Origin: Arthrobacter dokdonellae
GTDB taxonomy: Bacteria; Actinomycetota; Actinomycetes; Actinomycetales; Micrococcaceae
NCBI RefSeq assembly: GCF_003268655.1
Contig: NZ_CP029642.1
Coordinates: 3,224,001 to 3,288,000 of the forward strand
Direction of reading: 5' to 3'
Length of the DNA: 64,000 nt
Shown here: positions 56,488 through 64,000 of the stretch, piece after piece
How the letters are laid out: every line of letters starts with the position of its first letter
How positions within the stretch are numbered: position 1 is the stretch's first letter
The notes under the pieces: generated by a model
What the model was told of the DNA's origin: nothing
What the model saw: only the letters and a program-made list of their open reading frames with translations
Database searches by the model: none
Position numbers and translations under genes: made by a program

Positions 56488-56964
56488 CTACAGCGCCGCC
56501 AGCGCCTGGCGGTACCGCTCCAGCGGGCGGGCCTTGCCAGGTGGCGTGCTGAAGACATCCCGGACCATGCCGGCGGCATCGATCACAAACGTGCTGCGCG
56601 TGGCCATGCCACGTTCGGCATCAAAGGCGCCATAGGAACGGGCCGCCTCTCCATGCGGCCAAAAGTCGGCCAGCAGGTCGAATTCGTACCGCTCCGCCTG
56701 CGCGTAGGCGCGGAGCGTGTACTTGCTGTCCACGGATACGGCCAGCAGACGGACGTCCGCGCTGCGAAAGCTGGCAAAATTATCCCGCAGCCCGCACAGC
56801 TCCGCGGTGCAAATGCCGGAGAAGGCGAAGGGGTAAAAAACCACTGCCACCGGCGTTCCGCGCAGCCCGGAGAGGGAAACCGGCTCGCCGAACTGGTTCG
56901 GCAGGGAAAAGTCAGGCGCAGTGTCCCCGGCACGAACGCCCGGGCCCGTGCCGGCGTCGTCCAT
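56488..56964 (-). CDS. Peroxiredoxin, AhpE-like
   Basis: Thiol peroxidase of 158 residues. FYPFAFSGICTAELCGLRD carries the peroxidatic Cys of the P-x-x-x-(T/S)-x-x-C kind (here FSGICTAEL), and the chain ends in a family-like helix PLERYRQALAAL. It matches AhpE of M. tuberculosis (Rv2238c) in type and place. ATG 56964 overlaps the TAA stop of the DUF3052 gene by one base. It lies just before the sirtuin gene, so redox defence and deacylation are in one operon. Confidence 0.92.
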   Translation of the reverse strand: MDDAGTGPGVRAGDTAPDFSLPNQFGEPVSLSGLRGTPVAVVFYPFAFSGICTAELCGLRDNFASFRSADVRLLAVSVDSKYTLRAYAQAERYEFDLLADFWPHGEAARSYGAFDAERGMATRSTFVIDAAGMVRDVFSTPPGKARPLERYRQALAAL

Positions 56965-57383
56965 TACTGGCGTTTGCGCGGGACCAGGCGGGTGGCGGCC
57001 CAGTCCGTGGACACGCCTGCGGTGGTGGTCACGTGCAGGCCGGCGGTGGGCGCAGCCTCCTGGATTTCGGCGGGCGGAACATAGCCGTCGCGGCCCGACT
57101 TGGGCGAGAGGATCCACACGACGCCGCTTTCGTCGAGGGTTGTCAGCGAATCGACCAGGGCATCGACGAGGTCGCCGTCGTCCTGCCGCCACCACATGAT
57201 GACGGCGTCAACCACGTCATGGTCGTCTTCGTCATACATCTGGGAACCAATGAGTTCCTCAATGCTGTCCCGTAGGTCAAGATCAACGTCGTCGTCATAT
57301 CCGAGTTCCTGGACGAGATCGCCATCCTTGAACCCCAATTTGCCTGCCACCTTGGCTACAGTGCCGGCGTCGGCCTCGCTCAC
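56964..57383 (-). CDS. DUF3052 family protein
   Basis: Acidic protein of 139 residues, the DUF3052 family found next to aceE in most actinobacteria (Rv2239c). KVAGKLGFKDGDLVQELGYDDDVDLDLRDSIEELIG is the conserved start, and MWWRQDDGDLVDALVDSLTTLDESGVVWILSPKSGRDGYVPPAEI the conserved middle. Function unknown. GTG 57383 follows GGAGGAAT by 3-4 nt. It is the first gene of the DUF3052, ahpE, sirtuin operon and is divergent from aceE. Confidence 0.93.
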   Translation of the reverse strand: MSEADAGTVAKVAGKLGFKDGDLVQELGYDDDVDLDLRDSIEELIGSQMYDEDDHDVVDAVIMWWRQDDGDLVDALVDSLTTLDESGVVWILSPKSGRDGYVPPAEIQEAAPTAGLHVTTTAGVSTDWAATRLVPRKRQ

Positions 57384-57742
57384 GTGATTCCTCCTGCGTT
57401 CAGCGCTTCCGCGCCGGATTAAAAGTTGTACAGCCCCCAGTCTAGGGGTTGCGCCCATATTGCCTCTACTCCGTGGCGCCGATCGTGGAGATTAAGCCGC
57501 TTCACCCGGCACACGCCGGCGACCCGGGTGTGATTTACGCTACCCCGGGGCCCGAGGGGATCCGGCATGGCGCGCCGTTCCCCGCCCGCGGCCAACCGGG
57601 TGCCCGGCCCCGCGTCCCCCGCAGTTCCGCTTCATCCGGCGGCCCCGGCTACGCACAAGCATGAGCGGCGGTCTAGAGTGTTGGTAAACGCCCAGTGCCA
57701 CCGCAATGGGCAAACCCCCACTGCTTTTAAGAGAGGTTGGAC
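57384..57742. other. Divergent promoter region of DUF3052 operon and aceE
   Basis: No gene seen. The leader before aceE includes TAGAGT at about 57673, a possible -10. AGAGAGG stands 8 nt before the GTG at 57743. Nothing resembles a known riboswitch. Confidence 0.4.
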
Positions 57743-60484
<2,742 letters not shown>

Positions 60485-60506
60485 CACCCACCGGCGCGCC
60501 CACGTG

Positions 60507-60546
60507 AAGGGGCCGGTGCAGGCAGTCTGCCTGCACCGGCCCCTTT
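60507..60546 (+). terminator. Intrinsic terminator after aceE
   Basis: A perfect 18-bp stem (60507-60524 with 60528-60545) with a 3-nt loop GTC; the arm starts AAGGGGCCGGTGCAGGCA. Ts follow. It uncouples aceE from the regulator gene. Confidence 0.93.
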
Positions 60547-60659
60547 GCGTACCCCCGGACCGGCAGGGGCCGCCCCACGGACCGGCAGGGCCCGCCCATC
60601 GGACCCGCACAACGGACCCGGCCAACGCGCCCGGCCAACGGACCCGGCCAACGCGCCGG

Positions 60660-60682
60660 TAATTGTAGTATTCACACAATTA
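60660..60682. promoter_or_regulatory. Palindrome before the FasR-like gene
   Basis: TAATTGT, 9-nt spacer, ACAATTA: a perfect 7-bp inverted repeat 36 bp upstream of the regulator start. Inside it, the pattern ATTGTAG-N2-TTC-N2-ACAA matches a palindrome before fabD (62016-62035), so one protein probably binds both. Confidence 0.65.
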
Positions 60683-60717
60683 ACCGCATTGGGGGCCGGA
60701 GGACATATCCTCGAGGA

Positions 60718-61992
60718 ATGGCAGCTAAGAATTCCGGTACGGCAGCAGCCGCCACCGCAGTCCCCGAATCCCCTCCCCAGGCAGGGGCGCCGAAGCAGGT
60801 ACGGGGCTCCAAGAGCAGCACGGTCACGCTCGAGCGGCTGCGCGCCAACATTGGCCCGCTGTCCACCACCATGCTGCGGGAGCTGGAAAATACCCTGCCC
60901 TGGTACCGCCGACTCAGCGCGGATGAAAGGTCTTCGCTCGGCCTCGTGGCACAAAACGGCATCGCCGCGTTCGTGTCCTGGTACGAACACCCCTCGTCAC
61001 CCAGCTGGGTTCTTTCCGACGTTTTTGGCACGGCCCCCACGGAGCTCACCCGCTCCATCAGCCTGCAGCGGGCGCTCCAGCTGATCCGGACCGTGGTGCA
61101 GGTGGTGGAGGACCGCGTCCCCGAACTGGCCGGCGCCACGGAGCAGGTAGCCCTCCGCGAGGCGGTGCTGCGCTACTCCCGCGAGGTGGCGTTCGCCGCC
61201 GCGGATGTCTACGCGCGCGCTGCGGAAAACCGCGGCGCCTGGGACACCCGGCTGGAAGCCCTGGCCGTGGACGGGATCCTGCGTGGGGAGAACCCCGACG
61301 CCCTGCAGTCACGCATTTCCGCGCTGGGCTGGACCTCGCACAACCGCTTTACCATCATGGTCGGCCCGGCGCCGGCCGAGGCCAACGCCACATTCCTGGC
61401 CACACTGCGCCGCGCCGCCGGACGTTTTGCCGCGGACGCCATGGTGGGCATCCAGGGCGACCGGCTGATCCTGGTGCTGGGCGGCGTCGCGGACCCCGAG
61501 ACCGCCTACCTGCGCCTGAGTGAATTGTTCGCCCCGGGCCCCGTGGTCTACGGCCCGCTCGCGGCGACGCTGACGGATGCGACGGCGTCGGCCCAGGCGG
61601 CGTTCGCAGGGATGGCCGCGGCAAGGGGCTGGACGGGCGCGCCCCGTCCCGTTTCGGCGGACGACCTCTGGCCCGAACGGGTCATGGGCGGTGACGATTC
61701 GGCCCGCCGTGCACTGGTGTCCAACATTTACCGTCCCCTGATGGCGGCGTCCAACGGACTTATTGAAACGCTCAACAGCTACCTGCAGCTGGGGCATTCC
61801 CTGGAGGCGGCGGCCCGGGACCTGTTTGTCCATTCAAACACGGTCCGCTACCGGCTCCGGCGGGTCTGCGACGTCACGGGGTGGGACCCGTTGATCCCGC
61901 GTGAGGCGTTTGTGCTGCAGACGGCCTTGGTGGTGGGCCGGCTGGCCGTGGCGCCCAAGCAGCCGCAGGAGCGCCAGGCCGCGCGGGGCTGA
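60718..61992 (+). CDS. PucR-type helix-turn-helix regulator, FasR-like
   Basis: Regulator of 424 residues (MAAKNSGTAAAATA...). The C-terminal PucR-type helix-turn-helix is NGLIETLNSYLQLGHSLEAAARDLFVHSNTVRYRLRRV. The rest is helical with a GGDEF-like fold remnant in the middle, as in FasR of Streptomyces and Rv2242. FasR activates the fabD-fabH-acpP-fabF operon in Streptomyces, and this gene stands directly upstream of fabD. TATCCT lies 6 nt before the ATG, so the message is probably leaderless. A palindrome upstream suggests autoregulation. Confidence 0.9.
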   Translation: MAAKNSGTAAAATAVPESPPQAGAPKQVRGSKSSTVTLERLRANIGPLSTTMLRELENTLPWYRRLSADERSSLGLVAQNGIAAFVSWYEHPSSPSWVLSDVFGTAPTELTRSISLQRALQLIRTVVQVVEDRVPELAGATEQVALREAVLRYSREVAFAAADVYARAAENRGAWDTRLEALAVDGILRGENPDALQSRISALGWTSHNRFTIMVGPAPAEANATFLATLRRAAGRFAADAMVGIQGDRLILVLGGVADPETAYLRLSELFAPGPVVYGPLAATLTDATASAQAAFAGMAAARGWTGAPRPVSADDLWPERVMGGDDSARRALVSNIYRPLMAASNGLIETLNSYLQLGHSLEAAARDLFVHSNTVRYRLRRVCDVTGWDPLIPREAFVLQTALVVGRLAVAPKQPQERQAARG

Positions 61993-62015
61993 CGCCCTCC
62001 GTTGGCGGCCCGGGT

Positions 62016-62035
62016 ATTGTAGACTTCCTACAAAT
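62016..62035. promoter_or_regulatory. Palindrome before fabD, probable FasR-like site
   Basis: TTGTAG (62017-62022), 5-nt spacer, CTACAA (62028-62033). Aligned with the palindrome before the regulator, 14 of 20 positions are identical. It lies about 70 bp upstream of the fabD GTG. Confidence 0.65.
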
Positions 62036-62101
62036 CATCCCCTTGAGCTTGGTGCACGCAAACACCGTGTAAACACCGTCAAGTTTGGAAAGCTGGTAAT
62101 T

Positions 62102-63043
62102 GTGCTTGCAATAGTCTGCCCTGGTCAGGGTTCCCAAACGCCCGGCTTCCTTTCGCCCTGGCTCGAACGCCCGGGCGTCGAGGAAAAACTGGCGTCTCTC
62201 AGCGAGGCGGCGGGCATCGACCTGATCGCCCACGGCACCACCTCCGACGCCGAGACCATCAAGGACACAGCCGTCGCGCAGCCCTTGATCGTGGCCGCCG
62301 GGCTGGTCGCCGCCGAGGCCCTGCTGGACGTCCCGTTGGAGTCCCTGCCGGTGGTGGTCGCCGGGCACTCCGTCGGTGAAATCACGGCGGCCGCCCTGAC
62401 GGGAACCCTGTCCAGCGCGGACGCCATGGCGTTTGTGCGTGAACGCGCCAACAAGATGGCCGAGGCCTCCGCTGCCGCCCCCACCGGCATGGCCGCCGTG
62501 GTGGGCGGCGATCCGGAGGAGGTCCTGGCCGCCATTGCCGCCGCCGGATTGGCCCCGGCCAACATGAACTCCACAGGCCAGACCGTTGCCGCCGGCACGC
62601 TGGAGCAGATCGCGGCCCTCGTGGCGGCACCGCCGGCCAAGGCCCGCGTCATCCCGCTCCAGGTCGCCGGCGCTTTCCACACCCACCACATGGCGCCGGC
62701 CGTCGCGGCACTGCGGGCCCTCGCCCCGTCGCTCACGCCCCACGCACCCAAGGTGCCGTTGCTCTCCAACTACGACGGCGCCGTCGTCCGTTCCGGAGAC
62801 GCGGCCCTGCAGTCCCTCATCGCCCAGGTGTCGCGGCCGGTCCGCTGGGACCTGTGCATGGACACCATGTCCGCGGTGGGCGTGACGGGCTTGATCGAAC
62901 TGACGCCGGCCGGGACCCTGACGGGCCTGGCCAAGCGGGGCATGAGCGGTGTTGCTACCGTTGCACTGAAGACACCGGACGATCTGGAAGCCGCCAAGCA
63001 GCTGCTGTCCGGGCACGCGCAGCACGAAGAGGACCACAAGTGA
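62102..63043 (+). CDS. fabD: Malonyl-CoA:ACP transacylase
   Basis: Enzyme of 313 residues that moves malonyl from CoA to acyl carrier protein to feed type II fatty-acid synthesis. CPGQGSQTPGFL opens the fold, VVVAGHSVGEITAAALTG has the nucleophile Ser90, and VAGAFHTHHMAPA holds the catalytic His. LLSNYDGAVVRSGDAALQSLIAQVSRPVRWD is the usual C-terminal part. GTG 62102 follows GGAAAG. Its end overlaps the fabH start by 4 bp (GTGA). A palindrome about 70 bp upstream suggests FasR-type control. Confidence 0.95.
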   Translation: MLAIVCPGQGSQTPGFLSPWLERPGVEEKLASLSEAAGIDLIAHGTTSDAETIKDTAVAQPLIVAAGLVAAEALLDVPLESLPVVVAGHSVGEITAAALTGTLSSADAMAFVRERANKMAEASAAAPTGMAAVVGGDPEEVLAAIAAAGLAPANMNSTGQTVAAGTLEQIAALVAAPPAKARVIPLQVAGAFHTHHMAPAVAALRALAPSLTPHAPKVPLLSNYDGAVVRSGDAALQSLIAQVSRPVRWDLCMDTMSAVGVTGLIELTPAGTLTGLAKRGMSGVATVALKTPDDLEAAKQLLSGHAQHEEDHK

Positions 63044-64000
63044 GCACACCCACGCTGAAACAAAACACCGCCCGCAACGGGGCCCGCATCCTGGGCATCG
63101 GCGCCTTCCGCCCCGACCTGATCGTCACCAACGACGACGTCTGCCAGTGGATCGATTCCTCCGACGAGTGGATCCGCCAGCGCACCGGCATCATCACGCG
63201 GCACCGCGCGCCCCGCGACGTATCCGTCGTCGACATGGCCGTCGGGGCGGGCGCCGAGGCCATCAGGAACGCCGGGATCGAACCGTCGCAGATCGGCACC
63301 GTGCTCGTCTCGACGGTCACGCACCCGTACGCGACGCCGTCGGCCGCGGCACTGATCGCGGACAGGCTCGGCGCCACCCCGGCCCCCGCCTACGACATCT
63401 CCGCGGCGTGCGCCGGCTACTGCTACGCCGTGGCCCAGGCCGACGCCCTGGTGCGCTCCGGCACCGCCGAATATGTGCTGGTCATCGGTGTGGAGAAGCT
63501 GTCCGACGTCATCGACAACCACGAGCGCACCATCTCCTTCCTGCTCGGGGACGGCGCCGGCGCGGTCGTGATCGGCCCGTCCGACGAGCCCGGCATCAGC
63601 CCCAGCGTCTGGGGTTCGGACGGCGGCAAGTGGGACGCCATCGGCATGACGCATTCCCTGATCGAGGTCCGGGACTTCAGCGACCACGCCATGAAGGCCG
63701 ACGACATTGAATCGGCCGCGGCCGACGAAGCCCACGCAACCCTGTGGCCCACCCTGCGCCAGGACGGCCAGACAGTGTTCCGCTGGGCCGTATGGGAAAT
63801 GGCGAAGATGGCCAAGAAGGCCCTGGACGACGCCGGCATCACCCCCGCCGACCTCGGCGCCTTCGTCCCCCACCAGGCCAACATGCGCATCATCGACGAA
63901 CTTGCCAAGCAGCTCCAATTGCCCGAGCACGTCATCATCGGCCGGGACATTGCCGACGCCGGCAACACCTCCGCGGCCTCCATTCCGCTGGCAACGCACC
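63040..64000 (+). CDS. fabH: Beta-ketoacyl-ACP synthase III, 3' end beyond the window
   Basis: Condensing enzyme that starts fatty-acid synthesis from acyl-CoA and malonyl-ACP. About 320 residues are present, nearly the full length. DISAACAGYCYAV has the nucleophile Cys124, FVPHQANMRIID the His278, and DAGNTSAASIP the Asn309, so the triad is complete. ITRHRAPRD and YDISAACAGY are typical of the family. GTG 63040 overlaps fabD. acpP and fabF are expected next. The frame runs off the right edge without a stop. Confidence 0.95.
   Translation, partial: MSTPTLKQNTARNGARILGIGAFRPDLIVTNDDVCQWIDSSDEWIRQRTGIITRHRAPRDVSVVDMAVGAGAEAIRNAGIEPSQIGTVLVSTVTHPYATPSAAALIADRLGATPAPAYDISAACAGYCYAVAQADALVRSGTAEYVLVIGVEKLSDVIDNHERTISFLLGDGAGAVVIGPSDEPGISPSVWGSDGGKWDAIGMTHSLIEVRDFSDHAMKADDIESAAADEAHATLWPTLRQDGQTVFRWAVWEMAKMAKKALDDAGITPADLGAFVPHQANMRIIDELAKQLQLPEHVIIGRDIADAGNTSAASIPLATH

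Overview
The window is high-GC actinobacterial DNA, most like an Arthrobacter-type member of the Micrococcaceae. The evidence is a C-rich third codon position, many GTG/TTG starts, leaderless-looking genes, and a gene order (ahpE, DUF3052, aceE, PucR-type regulator, fabD) that matches the Rv2238c-Rv2243 region of Mycobacterium tuberculosis as I remember it. It is mostly ordinary chromosome with three insertion sequences, two of them nested.

Layout: 1-5 kb holds two acyl-CoA dehydrogenases (the first cut by the window edge), an alpha/beta-hydrolase-like protein and a TetR regulator with a nearby palindrome. 5-11 kb holds small stress and housekeeping genes: VOC, SRPBCC, MpaB-type oxygenase, SGNH hydrolase and an ArsR gene with its probable operator. 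An IS110 element (11.4-12.76 kb) abuts the stop codon of a glutamate decarboxylase gene. 14-16.7 kb has a PrmC-like methyltransferase, methionine aminopeptidase and AlkD-like glycosylase. 16.7-24 kb is an envelope-glycan block: two MptA/MptB-type mannosyltransferases enclosing two GT87/DUF2029 paralogues and an AbiEi/DUF559 gene that sits between two 123-bp structured repeats.

24-36 kb is housekeeping: oligoribonuclease, tRNA-His, peptide deformylase, a sugar porter, release factor 3, a secreted HNH nuclease, RNase P RNA, a long-form GAPDH and YaaA. At 37-40.9 kb an IS21 element lies inside an IS630 element, and the pair separates nif3 from its usual zinc-ribbon-like partner. 42-45.5 kb carries msrA, cysK-cysE, a small XRE regulator and a second methionine aminopeptidase.

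45.6-54 kb is a sugar-acid module: gnd, L-idonate and gluconate 5-dehydrogenase-like genes, two further oxidoreductases, an MHS-family transporter and an IclR regulator, with related palindromes at three of the promoters. At 54.07-54.27 kb two tandem promoter-hairpin units have identical 11-nt C-rich loops and different stems; they look like small RNAs. 55-64 kb has tRNA-Val, a sirtuin, an AhpE-like peroxiredoxin, DUF3052, aceE, a FasR-type regulator and the start of the fabD-fabH operon. A shared palindrome before both the regulator and fabD suggests one regulatory circuit linking acetyl-CoA supply to fatty-acid synthesis.

The intergenic DNA is repeat-rich: a 67-bp palindromic element twice between convergent genes, a 123-bp structured repeat, and a family of roughly 31-bp repeats used once in direct and once in inverted order.
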